Source: Isoetes taiwanensis (taxonomy: Eukaryota; Streptophyta; Lycopodiopsida; Isoetales; Isoetaceae). Taken from it: a stretch of 64,000 nucleotides of DNA. Position 1 is the stretch's first letter, and every line of letters starts with the position of its first letter. This document shows, in pieces, positions 21,491-33,140 of this stretch. Position numbers and translations under genes: made by a program. The notes beneath the pieces are model-generated. The model was not told where the DNA came from. It did no database searches and saw nothing but the letters and a program-made list of their open reading frames with translations. The DNA lies in NCBI GenBank assembly GCA_021234155.1, contig JAJEKV010000054.1:6842655-6906654 (forward strand), in the 5' to 3' direction.

Positions 21491-22193
21491 CAAATGGCCA
21501 GTTGCTGTTTGCAATGTCATCTAAAGATGCGTACTTGGTTTAGGCTATGTGGGGAAGGAAAATGGTGCCCTGATTGCCATTTGGCTTATTCGTGATGGTT
21601 ATGGTAGAATATAAATATATTCAACAAGTTTGCAAACTTGAGTAAATAAAACTTCAACAATAGGCATTGGAGATGGAAATGGGCGTCGTGGCACCACTTG
21701 ATGGGAAGCGGCGTCGTGGGCGTAGGGGTGAGCATGCTAGAGTGTACCATCTAAAGTTCTTTTTTAGGAATTGCAAAACTGCCCCAAAAGCCCGGGTAGA
21801 CTTGCATAATCTCAATAAACAATATAGGTTTGAGGTTGATTCATTCATTTTAGTCTCTAATAGTATTGTTATCATCTACTATTATAGATTGACATGTTAT
21901 TGACCTTCAATTCAAAATTTGGATTGATTTAATGGGAAGAAAAAGCAGTACCGGTTTAAAAGTACCAGTGTAGGTACTTTTGAGGATTCCAAAAGTGGTA
22001 CAGTAGCATGCTTTCACCCGCTAGTTGACTTTTTTCCATCCCGAGTGAAGCCCGATGCCATTTCCATCTCGTATGTATTGTTTTGCTTCATGTGCCATTT
22101 GCTTGCTTGCAATGTATGCCCTAAGAGGCATGCTTGGTTTAACTGAAGGCAAATGCGTCCCGGCGCCCTAGCCATTCATGTTAGTTGCATAAT
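21491..22193. other. No gene recognised
   Basis: Contains the duplicated GGGCGTCGTGG/GGCGTCGTGGG at 21680-21720 and opposing short frames (21654-21903) without recognisable content. Confidence 0.4.
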
Positions 22194-23704
22194 TGTGGAT
22201 ACCCCTACTTCTTCTACAATGCTCCCATCGTATCCCGAGGAAAGGGAGTTCATCCCCGGCAAACCAACCCAGGGCCATCCACCGACACCAATCCTAAATC
22301 TTGGATCAATGAGGAAGAATGGATGGGTCATTTGCCCGTCTTCCCCTCGGGACCCGTTCTAGTTTGGGGAAAGCGTGAATAAACATAGCGGATGACATCA
22401 ATATAGCAACAAGTCACCCTCGAAGGGTGACTACACCTAACATAACATATGTAATAACAACATCGGTAGCATCAACATATGGGGAATCCTACCCAAGGCT
22501 CGAGGACTCATCCGGGGATCGGTACGGCGGCTTGGATCTCGGAAGTCGGTCTGAGATAGAATTCATAGCCAAGCGGATTGGGCTGGCATAAGAATATGGT
22601 TGTTGGGTAGTCCCTCCATCCCCCTCCCGTGCACACTTTGCAAAGTTGGTTGAAGAGTCTTGGGACTGGACGTAGCTTTGCCGGTGCATAGCCAAAGGGG
22701 GCTATCATTGGCTGGGTTGCATCTCCCGGTCGATGGCAGAGGAGAGTCTCCTCCCTTTGAGGCATGCATGCTCATCGCGGGCGTGACTAGAGGGCCACCG
22801 CCGTATTCGACGAACCTCATTGAAGGTGACGCATCACCCAAAGGTGTCGAGCTCATGCCTTGCCCACACGGCTGGCAAACCATTAAGCCTAGCAAACTTA
22901 GATCCCCTGTAGGCTTTACACACCCGAGGGGGATCAACGATTGATGGGACAAAGTCCCCTTGTTTCACGGTCTAGCCCGCCACCCACAACCCGAGCGGGC
23001 TCTTGTACACGGGCGTATTAATTGGGAATTAATGAGGGTTATCTAGGATCATATGCTCTGCAAGGTTTGAGGTCTCTACCCCCTTCCCACATGGCCAATG
23101 AGAGCATAGAATGGAACATCATCGTCATCAAGAACCTGTTTGAATAAGATCTAATCTATCTTACCTAAACATACAAGGTTAGGTTCTTTTCATTTTACCG
23201 TGGTGATCTTAGGATCTACAAGGCTGATAGGACTGATCTAACATACTATCCTAACTCATTGCGAGACTAAGAGGCTTTTGCACAATAGAATGTAAAGTTA
23301 CGATCCTTGACTAGCTCGGCTCCCCGATCGGCGTCCATGCTCGTTCTTGCTGAAGACAAATACTGCCCTTAATGAATCTAATGTTAGTGGCACTGGCAAT
23401 GTGGAATGGCACTTGCCTTGGCGAATGGCTCAAAATCTTGAAAGGGGAAAGGTTTAGGGTTTTCCCCTTTGGTTCCTTATATATGAACTTTTAGGGTTAG
23501 GTTAGAAGGGGCCAAATGGGGGTATTACCACTTGGCAAGGCGGTTTTAATTGCATATGTTTAATATACATGCGCAACATAATGAAGTTTGCTTCCTAGGT
23601 ACAACCCTTTACTTCTCTCAAATACTTTGTGATGGATGACATGTATGTGTGGCGTGTGATATAATATATGTATTAGAATCGTATGTTATCTTTGGAATGT
23701 CACA
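22194..23704 (-). repeat. Ty3/gypsy LTR (about 1.51 kb), minus orientation
   Basis: On the minus strand this begins TGTGACATTCC directly after a purine-rich AAGGTGGGAAGAT and ends ATCCACA near 22194. It is collinear with the plus-strand sequence at 1-1041. It follows the chromodomain-like end of the gypsy element, so it is probably that element's 3' LTR. Frames of 60-129 codons inside it (22153-22952, both strands) show no domains and are likely chance. No matching right-hand LTR was found beyond 28.5 kb. Confidence 0.6.
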
Positions 23705-23718
23705 ATCTTCCCACCTTG
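23705..23718 (-). other. gypsy polypurine tract
   Basis: AAGGTGGGAAGAT on the minus strand directly before the TGTGACA LTR start. Its position and composition fit a polypurine tract. Confidence 0.55.
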
Positions 23719-24446
23719 AATTGATGTTGTCCTCGGCATCACGCGTCTCCCCACCTTGAAACTTGCCTACCCCCGCAATACATTTGATACATGTAGTTTT
23801 ACAACATAATTACCCCAAGGTAATATTTTAATTTTTCATAACACATCCTTGTTCAATAACATAATGATAAGAGGTTCTTTAAGCCCCTCTTACTTTATCG
23901 ATGCATTATTCACAAAAATTTTATGGTTTACACCATTATCGTTAACATAGTTCCAAAATTCTTCTAATAAAGGTTCCATATTGTCTCCTTGCAATACATT
24001 ATGACAAAACATGTGTTTGCAAGTCTTGGCGATCGATCTTCCGGTGCTAGGATCGATCTCCTATTGGCTGCAGTCCAACACCACGTCGATATACATTTAA
24101 TTATTTTAAAGTTGGTTGTTAGGGAACCACCCATTAATTACAATTTATATGGATGCAAGGCTAATCTCCTACAGAAGAAGATTGTGTTTCTTCCATCTTG
24201 GCGTGGAGAGGCCCTATCATGCCTAAGATGATCACTCATGCCTACACCTTTAGTTGCCTTTGGCGTGAAGGGTGGCATCCTTCCCGTATTTTGGCGTGAA
24301 GGATGGCGTCCTTCCCGTAGTAGGCATTGACTAGAGGTGCTTTCCTATCAATGCATGCCTGAATGACCTCTTTATCTCGGGTTGGTCTACTTCCGTGGGG
24401 GCCGGAGTAGACTTTTAATCTATCTCCCACTCACTGTGCGGTTGGG
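23719..24446 (-). other. gypsy 3' non-coding region
   Basis: Lies between the pol end and the 3' LTR. It includes two copies of a roughly 30-bp unit, GGCGTGAAGGnTGGC(A/G)TCCTTCCCGTA, at 24260 and 24292. No protein domain is present; the 62-codon minus frame at 24242-24430 has no recognised content. Confidence 0.45.
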
Positions 24447-24767
24447 CTAAACTACTTCTTGGACGTGCTGACCCTTGCATTGCTCCATGAATTGGAATCT
24501 TGCTTCTCCAAATCTGAGTGTAGTACCCCCGTAGTGTCTTCGGCCGTGTAAGTGCATCCCTTTCACTAGGTATTGGAGAAATTGGGATTTTCTTGTCTTC
24601 TTATAAGCCATGTCAAGAAGAACCTCAGGGACAATTTCAAGCTGGTAATCAAAGTCATTTTCGGTAACTGTTGTTGTCTCCAATACTTCCTCTGGATTAG
24701 GAGAGTGCCTCTTCAGGAGACTTACATGGAAGACCCTATGGATTTTGAGATGTGTTGGTAGGTCCAA
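24447..24767 (-). pseudogene. gypsy integrase C-terminus with chromodomain-like tail
   Basis: Begins MDLPTHLKIHRVFHVSLLKRH, the standard PxxxxIHxVFHVSxLK string at the end of gypsy integrases. It continues IVPEVLLDMAYKKTRKSQFLQYLVKGM, which fits a chromodomain start (xPExILDxRxxKxRxxxxxxYLVKW) with the key Trp replaced by Gly. The rest of the chromodomain is degenerate. Such modules can direct integration to heterochromatin in related elements; here the loss of aromatic residues argues against function. Confidence 0.75.
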
Positions 24768-24776
24768 CTTGTAGGA

Positions 24777-25930
24777 TTATCTACCTACTCTTTTGGTTAT
24801 CCTAAATAGCCCAGCCCATCTTGGAGCAAGCTTCTTGCAATTTCTGATGCGGAGCTTCGCTTGCTTGACTTTGATCTCCAGCCATACGTTGTCTCCAACA
24901 TGGAATTCCCTTACCATTCTGTGCTTATCGGCTATGCTTTTCTGCCTACTTCTCGCTGCTAGAAGGTATCCTCTTACCTCCTCCACTAGCTGCTGCATAT
25001 CCGATAATATCTGCTGGGACTTCCACTTTTGACACTGGATTGTGCCATGTATCTGGGTGAGACACTGGTACCCATAGTTAATCATGAAAGGAGACATCTG
25101 GGATGACTCTTGCTTGGTGCTATTGTAGGCCAAACATAATTTCTTAGCATGTCCTCTATGATTCGGTTGGTTGGCTCCATCGACCATCCACCGAGGATGG
25201 TATCTTTGTACTCATAGAGCTTCGTCGAATGGTGGTAAATAAATCTGCCGGAATGCACTCATAAATTTTGAATCTCTATCGAGATTACTTCCCTCGGCAT
25301 CCCCGTGGAGTCTAAAGATCTCTTTGGTGAGCAGTCGCGGTAGCGTCCATGTCATGTCTGTGGTCCTACGGCACACGAAATATGCCATTTTCGACAACTT
25401 GTCCACTACCACCATTAATGCATCTTTGCCTCTTATAGTTCTCGGGAGTCCCGTAATGAAATCCATACTTAGGACTTCCCATTTTGCATTTGGCACAGGC
25501 AATGGCTCTAAAGCTCCTAGAATTCGGAGTTGCTCCGCTTTTGTCTGTTGGCATAGTTGACACTCTCGAATGTGCCTAGCTATTTGCTTCTTCATGCGGT
25601 CGAGTAGTAGGCTGCCGATCTTAAAATAGGTCTTCATGAACCCTGCATGCCCGGCTATGGACCTATTGTGTGTACCGTGGAGTATCAACTTCCTGACTCC
25701 CGAAGATTCTGGTACACACAATTTATTCTTGTGATATAGTAGGTTACCTTCCTTCTTATAATGCTTGAAGGTCTCCCTTTCCTTATCTGTTCTTGCCTCT
25801 TTAGAAAGGCTTGCCCACACTTCCTTGAAGTCTCGGTCTAGAGGCAACGTCTCTTCTATCTTCTTGCCAAACTCACTGGTGAGTGTTGATATGGCGTTGT
25901 TGTGGACTCTTGTCGTCAAGGGGTGCCTTG
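24777..25930 (-). pseudogene. gypsy integrase
   Basis: The right part is in the 397-codon frame. It has HAGFMKTYFKI and HIRECQLCQQTKAEQ (HHCC zinc finger), then the core with WEVLSMDFITGLPRT (first Asp), DALMVVVDKLSKMAYF and LTKEIFRLHG-x-x-x-x-x-x-DRDSKF, where the second catalytic Asp region is kept. The frame then breaks at about 25212. The left part (24777-25187) has SPFMINYGYQC, the ARSRQKSIADKHR region and FHVGDNVWLEIK. The part with the catalytic Glu, about 25187-25215, is damaged. Confidence 0.9.
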
Positions 25931-26405
25931 AGAGCGCGTCTGCAACCACATTGAGCTTGTCTGGCTTGTACGTGATGACAAAGTCGTACTCCTCCAGGAA
26001 CTCCATCCATCTCTTTTGCCTCAAGTTAAGATGTGGTTGGGTGAAGACATATTGTAGACTCTGATGGTCTGTATCCAATTGGAACCTCCTTCCCAATAGA
26101 TAATGCCTCCATATTCTCAATGCTCTCACCACTGCTAGCAACTCCTGGTCATGGGTTGGGTAGCGCGTTTTGGCGTCGTTCATCTTCCTTGAATCATATG
26201 CTACCACCCTCCCTTCCTGCATCAAGACCCCTCCTGTTGCAATCTTGCTGGCATCTGTTGCTACCAATTTATCTTTCTCTGGATCCGGCAAGACTAAAAC
26301 TGGCGCCATCGTTAAAGCTTCCTTCAACGTCTCAAATGCTGCATGGGCCTTCCTTTGCCAATGACTCACCCAATCTTTTATCTTTTCTGCTTTGGTGAGA
26401 TCCAC
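25930..26405 (-). pseudogene. gypsy RNase H
   Basis: Part of the 397-codon frame. It begins near the RT end with AFETLKEALTMAPVLVLPD, then LVATDASKIATGGVLMQEGRVVAYDSRKM (DAS active site), YPTHDQELLAVVRALRIWRHYLLG (Glu), FQLDTDHQSLQYVF (Asp) and NVVADALSRHP. All main blocks of the gypsy RNase H are kept. The related piece at 4085-4550 overlaps its end. Confidence 0.93.
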
Positions 26406-26429
26406 AATGGAGTCGCTACCTTTGCAAAG

Positions 26430-27250
26430 TTCTTGTGAACTTCCTATAATACCACCGCTAAGCCGAGGAAGCTCCTCACTTCATGGATGTTCGATGGTGA
26501 CGACCAATCAATTACAGCTTCAATCTTTGCAGGTGCGGTGGAGATTCCTTCTCTTCTTTGTGATTATATGCCCCAAGTATTCTACCCTTTTTTTTTTTTT
26601 AAGTGACACTTGGATAACTTCACATAAAAGCCGATGCCTCCTCAACTTTTCAAGTACTTTTCTCAAGTGTTGGGCATGCTCCTCCAAAAGATTTGTTTGT
26701 ATGCTAGAATGTCATCAAAGAAAACTATGATGAATGCATCTAGGAACTCGCGAAAAACATCGTTCATGAGCCTCATGAAGGTTCTTTGGAGCGTTGGACA
26801 ATCAAATGGCATCATTGTGAACTCATAGCGGCCATATCTCATCACGAATGCCGTCTTATGGATGTCCTCTTCCTTGATTCTGATCTGGTGTTAGCGACCT
26901 CAAATCTATCTTGAAAAAAAACCTTTTCTCCCTACGGTTGATCCATCAAATCATCCGATCGGGTAGAGCATATTTGTTCTTGATGGTGTGCTTGTTCAAT
27001 TGGCGATAGTCAATGCACATTCTGAGACTTCCATCCTTCTTCTTGGACTAAGAGTATTGGCGCTCAAATGGGGAGACACTAGGTCTTATAAACCCTAGGT
27101 CTAGCAACTCCTGCAATTGCTTCTTCAATTCCGCCAACTCCGAGGTGACATCCCCAGAGGGGCCTTACTTGTTGGCTTTGTTCTGGCTCAAGTGCTATTT
27201 CACACTCGACTCCTCTGTAAGGTGGAAGTTGCTTGATCTCATCACGGGAA
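26430..27250 (-). pseudogene. gypsy reverse transcriptase
   Basis: The frame at 26663-26845 reads GRYEFTMMPFDCPTLQRTFMRLMNDVF and then AFIIVFFDDILAY, with the catalytic DD as FFDDIL in place of the usual YLDDIL. On its right (26850-27150), broken frames keep the RMCIDYRxLNxxT-type start and the [11 protein letters not shown]-like block. Multiple frameshifts. The substituted PFGLxNAP string (here PFDCPTL) would damage the enzyme. Confidence 0.85.
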
Positions 27251-27672
27251 CAAATCATGGAATTCCTTCACTAACTTGGCTATGGGCTTTGGGAGCTTTC
27301 TCCAGCTTTGACCTCTTTGTCTTCCTCTGCCTCTTGCTTTCGTCAACTTTGAGTTTAAAGACATAGGCCACTTGCTCCTTCCTTATGCATCTAAGTAGCT
27401 TCTTACTAGACATGCATTGCATGATTGGGGTGACTTCTTTACATGTTATCTCAATGACCTTGCCCTCTGGCATTGTTAAGGTTACTTTTCACTTCCCACA
27501 ATCAATCAGGCTCCAGCCGCTCCAAGGTATTCCATGCCTATGATCAAGTCATACTTGCCGATGTTCATTACTTCCGCTACCATTCCAACATTGATACAGC
27601 AAGTCTATACCGAAGTTGATCCTCTTCCTGGGCCATTATGTCGGATTGCCTCACTTGCCAACATAACCTGGT

Positions 27673-28044
27673 CTAGGCTTGGACTTCAAAGGCTTCGACT
27701 TCAACATCTCTACCATCCTTGGGAAGCAAAATTGTGGGTACTCCCCACGTGTCTATCAACACTATGAAGGACTTGGCCCCGACCTTCCCAATCGTCGAAA
27801 TGACTTGGTACTGACTCTCAGCATTCTTGGAGTCAATAGCAGCAAAGATGTGGCACTCACCCTGGATGTAGTCGCGAGCATCTTCTTCGTCGATCTTCGA
27901 GGATGTCTCCCATCCTCCTAGCTCTACCAACGCCGCATTCATCACAAATGGGCGATTATGTGTCCGATGTCCCGGCTGGAAGCACCTAAAAGCACAACCC
28001 TTTTCAATACGTTTACGCCTCTTCTCCTTGGGAATGGGTATCAA
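27673..28044 (-). pseudogene. gypsy gag zinc knuckle and aspartic protease
   Basis: The 123-codon frame starts with a Lys/Arg-rich string and GCAFRCFQPGHRTHNRP, a zinc knuckle with the last Cys changed to Arg. About 70 residues later, KSFIVLIDTWGVPTILLP matches the LIDTGATHNFI active-site region of gypsy proteases. Here a small frame disturbance leaves DTWG in place of DTGA, so the protease is dead. It lies between gag and RT as expected. Confidence 0.8.
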
Positions 28045-28524
28045 GAAGCGCTTCTTTGCTTTGGAGTAGTTTGAACCACCTCCTTGCTCTTATCCTTGAA
28101 GCTGACCTGCTTCTTGTCCTGCTTGCCGAAATTTGGGTTGCCTTGCTTTCCATAATTTCTGCGTTGTATTGGTGATTAGTTCTTTGGGACTCTTGGAACT
28201 ACCTCAAAAATTCCCCTTGTTCTGATAGTATTGTTACTTGGTCACTCCCTTGAGGTCCTCAATCCTTGCAAGCTCCATTTGCTTTTTGGTTCACGCGACA
28301 CCTTGTTCATTTATTGCTCTCACCAGCTTCCTAATCTCCTCGTTCAAGCCTTCAATGTATCCCTCTACTGCATGTCTTTCACTCAATTTTGGCATATAGA
28401 GCCTCAATTTCATGAACTCTTGATAAAACGACATGTTGGAGGTTATATTGCCCGAGAGGCTCTTATGGGTGCAAGAAGATGTCAACTTTGAGTGATGAGC
28501 GTTCCAAAGACTTTCTTGAACCAT
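28044..28524 (-). pseudogene. gypsy gag
   Basis: The frame at 28291-28524 has MSFYQEFMKLRLYMPKLSERHAVEGYIEGLNEEIRKLV, the retrotransposon gag pattern (Y-x-x-EF-x-x-L-x-x-x-x-P-x-L-x-E-x-x-x-V-x-x-Y-x-x-GL). A broken stretch rich in Gln and Lys follows toward the zinc knuckle. The N-terminal part of gag continues weakly to about 28600. No LTR or primer-binding site was found to the right. Confidence 0.8.
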
Positions 28525-28599
28525 TCCTCATGCATGTGCTTGCCAAATCTCCTAAAGGCCCTTATGGCAACCTGAAATCATCGGCAATCAAAAGTCTCG

Positions 28600-30954
28600 T
28601 TGACTTGTCCAATTCCAAAGTGGGCGTTGCTTCCGTGAGGGAACTAGTAACTGCAGCCTGATAAGGAAAGCATTAATGAACAAATAGCTGCTAAACTGGC
28701 TGCTCAAAGTACTGTGATGGCGGCGAACTTAGGGAATATCCTTGCCCACATTGCGGGTGATGCAAGCAACAATAGAGTAGATTCACAGGTTGACAATGAA
28801 ATAATTGACAGGGAAACCGAAACTGAAGGCAACCAAGGCGGCTCTAGTCAGGGATGCTTTTATTTATTTTTTCAATGCAATTTATATAGAATGGTTGGCG
28901 AATGTAAAGAAGAATAAGATTAATTTTAATGGCGAATATGTCAAATAATCCATCTCTTTTCATCAGCATTTGGCAAATTTGAAGCTTTATAATTCAAAAA
29001 TATAGGCAAGTACCATTTATAACTTATGCTCAAAGTAAAAATGGGTTTGAATTCAAGGCTAAAAATGGAAGTCTTTGTGGACTAGTATTTCTAGGTCATC
29101 TATTCAATCCTAAAGCCAAATTGATCCCATGAAATACATTACCTGCAAATGCAACAAGAAAAACTTTATCAAGTCACACAAATCTCAAGAATAACTTGTA
29201 GACAATCTTGTGGTGCTCAAAAGCCGTTGTTTGTATAAATGAGGATGAATATTAGATTTTAGTCACAAGAAGCTATAGAATTAGGGGGGCGAATCGTGGC
29301 CCTAGATTCAATTACATGGCGAATGTCTTCTTGGAAGGACAACTTCATATCAAATCATGGCGAATATTATAATAAAAAATATGATACGTGAACCTACTAA
29401 ACATTGAAGGGAGATTTTTGAAAATCCTTAAAAATTGCCTTTTGCAATATTCCACTAAAAAACATCACCGGCTCTAGTGATTCCACAGGTTTGCCAAATC
29501 AATAATAAAAATAATGTCGGTTGTGAAGGACCTTGTGGAACTAATAGAAAATAACAATTCTAACGGTCCCGAAGAAGACCGAAGATTAAGGGTGGCGAAA
29601 GGGGAGAATGGCGTCGATGTGGTGGATGATAGGTATGGCCTTGCCCGCGAAATCGCGCCACGCGTGATTTAATTTGTATTACCTTTGAATTAAATCGCGC
29701 CCGGGCATGCTTTGATTATTTTTCGTTGTCAAACTAAATCCGCGGCGGCGATTTGGTTATGACTATTTCAAATCACGCTTTGGCGTTTGTATTGTTTGTG
29801 TTATCGTTATCTTGCCGACCGGATACATGTTTGATGTTTCGACTTCCATTGCGTTTCTAAGAAGGTTGTGGTATTCGACCTAAATGGAGTCCTTTGCAAA
29901 GAGTTTTCGAAAAATAAAGTGGCTAGAGAACGGTTTCATCGGACACCGGTAGAATCAAACACCAAGTGGATCTATCGCGGCCGCGAAGGAGATGCTAGAT
30001 GAGGCATTCAGGTTATTTCGAGTTGGTATTTGGTCATCCATGGAACTAAGGAACATCAAGGATACTTTGGAGGCACCTTTGAAATCGTAGACATTGGTTG
30101 ACCTTTTGGGATCGAGAACAAATGTGTGAAGTTCACTAATCCCAAGGATCCAACATGCAAGCCTATCTTCATCAAACACTTGAGTAACATGATGGGCCGA
30201 ACTTGGTATCGAGAATAAGGATGATATAATCATAGTGGATGATGATGCTCTGAAATGCTTCTACAATCAAACCCCAGAGCCCCAAATCCACCATCTTACG
30301 ATCCAAAAAACTTTGCGACAGATGATTTTCTGGTGAAGTTTGTGTCTATTATGCATAATTTGGCTATGGGGATGATGGTGGGTGAAGTGTTAGATTCGTA
30401 CCCAAAACTGGATAGAACGGCTGACATGGAACCACACCTTGTTAAATACGTGGAAAAACATGGATTGATCCCTTAATGTTTTATTGGAATATATGATATT
30501 TTTGTATGATATTTGTGCCATGTATCGATAATTTCGAGTCTGGAATTGCCTCGCAAATAATGCAATCTGTTATTATCAAACCTAATATTATCATCTATCG
30601 AGCAAGCAATTTTGGTCTCATCTATGTTAGCAACTTGCTCTTCATTTTTGCATATTTCAATTCGCATATGAAACGTCACACGTGAATCGCAACCTTATGC
30701 TATTTTTGAAGTCCAAAAAAAAAGATTAAAAAAAACAAAAACCCCCCAGAAGACAATAGCAGGTTGGCGTGATTTTAGAGTTGACATAATCCCAATTTAA
30801 TTGGATGATGGTTATACTGCCGTGGTCTCTAGTAACCTTTGCTATCTATCATAAATATTTCATATGATACCGTGTTAATATGTTCTATAAATATTCTCTA
30901 ATATGTTAATATGTTCTCTAATATGTTAATATTCTCTGATTCTTGGCCCATATT
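28600..30954. other. No gene recognised
   Basis: Plus-strand frames at 28678-28917 (helical, with QIAAKLAAQSTVMAANLGNIL) and 30255-30476 (MLLQSNPRAPNPPSYDPKN...) look mildly coding but match no family I know. The tract at 29640-29760 is rich in CG dinucleotides with repeated AATCGCGCC/AAATCGCG strings. Where the 5' gypsy LTR should be, no match to 22194-23704 was seen. Confidence 0.4.
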
Positions 30955-30984
30955 TTCGCCTTGAGCCCGCCGGTGTGAAATTGA

Positions 30985-31320
30985 CTCGTACAAAATTATT
31001 GAAGGGCCTATTTCAGACCGCAGAAATACTTGCGGTCGACCGAAGTTACAAATTATTGAAGGGCCTATTTCGCACGCGGCTCACGGTGCAAAATCGTGGA
31101 TCGGTTTAGTTACAAGCCATATTTGCCACCGCCGCCACGGTATCTTGTCACGGTTACAATTATTGAAGGGCCTATTTAGCGGTCCACGGTGCGGAAATCA
31201 TTCGATTACAAATTATTGAAGGGCCTATTTCGCCCATTGGCTACCGCGGTCGCGAAATACGTGATCGGTTTTAGTTACTGAGCCCATATTTCGCGACCGT
31301 GCCGCGATGTGCAATACATG
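30985..31320 (+). repeat. Interspersed short-repeat array
   Basis: The 22-bp core beginning AAATTATTGAAGGGCCTATT occurs at about 30994, 31049, 31159 and 31211. A variant, CCCATATTTCGCGACCG, lies near 31282. Between the cores are GC-rich spacers with GGTTTTAGTTAC-type and CGGTGCGAAAT-type strings. The array lies 200 bp beyond the end of the transposase-like gene on the other strand, where subterminal repeats of a DNA transposon would be. Confidence 0.7.
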
Positions 31321-31517
31321 CATCCAATTTACTTACAATCTGACATTTAAGCATTAAGGCACTATCGGTGATAAATAAACCAACTCTTTTTACGGTAGAG
31401 GCGTTATCAAGAGCTCTCAATACGGACATAACCTTTGCCTTGCCTACATCTCATTGATCTCCACTCCCTTGATCGGCTCAGCGTTTTGCGGACTTATACC
31501 AAGCTGCCCTCTTTTTT

Positions 31518-33140
31518 TCACACCGGGTTTTGTCTAAACAACTTAGCAAGTGTTGATTCACTCGGGTTCCGTGATTTCTTCACCCACTTGCACACGATCA
31601 TACTTAAAAACCATTGACACATCTGCTGCAAAGGAATTCCCAACTCAACCTCCTCGTGTTGAGTGAAACGGAAGAATGCATTCTTTGCTTGCTTATGGGA
31701 CTTCTCCATTCCCTGTGTATTCCAAATTCCCAGGCTTCCATATTCCCTGACAAACCACACGCCATGTGTGAACAGAATATGGACATAGTGAGTCAAATTG
31801 GCCTCACCCCATGCCGTCAGGAAAGACTTAGTGAAGTTTGTGACTGCCTCCTGGAATTTGGCAACATCATTTTCCTGCACTACCTTTTTCTGCATTTCCT
31901 TTACCAGTACATAGAAATCCTGCCATGCCTTGATTTTCTTCAGGCGTAATCTGCCACGATCATTTCAATCATCCTCAGCTGCAATAAGATCCTTGTAAGC
32001 TTCCCAAACACCAGATAAGTTCTCTTTCACGGGAGGCAAAAACCTCTTAGCCTTTGGACCACCCATACTGGGTTTCAGGGGAACCTTGTCGGATACCTTT
32101 GGATCTTGAAGTATTTTGTAGTGCCCACCATGAAGTCCCACATTAGATAGCACCTTTTCAACTTCATGCATGGCAACTTCCCTAGAGCTTTGGGGTGATT
32201 TATGCAAACAGGATACTCATGTAAACCATCTTGTGGATGATTCTCAAGAAAGCATGAAGGGTGCATATGTGTACTCTTCTTAACGGAATTGGCAGAATTG
32301 GCATCAAGGTTGTGTCCTTCTCTTCTCTATTTGGTGGCTCATCCTGGACACAATCTAATGTACTCTTGTCCAATCCAGCTGAATCTCTTATTGCATAGAG
32401 ACAGTAGGGACAAGCATGAGTAGTCTTACCAGCACCATGCTTCATTCTGTACATGCATTTTATTGTCTTCAAATCTGCAGCAAGATGCCATTCAACCTCG
32501 TTACTCACCATATCCGAGGCTGCAAGTTTTCTCCGATTCCGTGAGAGGCAATCATTGTGGGAATGTGTGTTTGATCAAAACCCATTTCAAGATTATCTTG
32601 TGATTTTCCTCACGGTACCCGAAATAAACCAATCCACCAAATGTGATCTTCGGTTTGGACTAAAAACTTACCATCTAGATTTGACTCTTCATTCCCTGTA
32701 GACTCAGTGAAACCCTCTCGTACTTCTCGCCTTTCACCAATTCCATTTCATCCAGCTTCAAAACAATTCTTAGTTTGCCAGCGCACTCTTCTACCTTCAT
32801 ATCATAAAATCGAACCAAAAGCTGAAGCATTCTAGTTAAGTCTATTTAGCAATTGTTATTTTCATTAAAGTGTAAAGTATCACCAAACTTAGACTTCTTC
32901 TTACCTTTGGTATAGGATGCCAATGTATCCAAGTTGACAACTGGCTGGTCACCGATACATATCACCAAGAAGCTCTTGCACTTGTCTGTTTCTCGATGAC
33001 CTACAAGTCCTCACACTAGTCATCCTTGATAGTAGAATAGTTTTGGTAATGCCTTGTTGTTTAAAGCCATCCTGCAAGCATCTGAACAAAGCAATATAAG
33101 CTTGCCTACTTATTCCGACATTGTCACACAGTTCTTGCAC
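31518..33140 (-). pseudogene. Putative DNA-transposon transposase remnant, family not assigned
   Basis: Minus-strand frames line up as one broken gene. 32949-33140: NVGISRQAYIALFRCLQDGFKQQG. Near 32725-32790: KLRIVLKLDEMELVKGEKYE, which could hold a first catalytic Asp. 32200-32511: WHLAADLKTIKCMYRMKHG with THACPYCLYAIRD, a possible zinc site. 31965-32207: GLHGGHYKILQDPKVSDKV. 31518-31895: a helical end with HYVHILFTHGVWFVREYGSLGIWNTQGMEKSHKQAK, where the Glu could be the third acid. The His-x-x-His helix, the YGSLG turn and the GMEKSHK string remind me of transposase-like proteins in animals and protists, but I cannot name the superfamily. At least four frameshifts or stops. A viral or host origin is not excluded. 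Confidence 0.45.

Larger units (their letters stand above)
24447..28524 (-). mobile_element. Ty3/gypsy retrotransposon body, probable chromovirus
   Basis: Minus-strand order from right to left is gag (28044-28524), zinc knuckle and protease (27673-28044), RT (26430-27250), RNase H (25930-26405), integrase (24777-25930) and a chromodomain-like tail (24447-24767). RT-RH-INT order with a C-terminal chromo-like module marks a Ty3/gypsy chromovirus. Frames are broken between domains, but one 397-codon stretch is still open, so decay is moderate. The left LTR is at 22194-23704. The right LTR is missing or beyond recognition. Confidence 0.9.

Noticed and set aside
22153-22952. Overlapping frames of 60-129 codons on both strands
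   Set aside because: They lie inside a gypsy LTR, show no domain and overlap each other on opposite strands.
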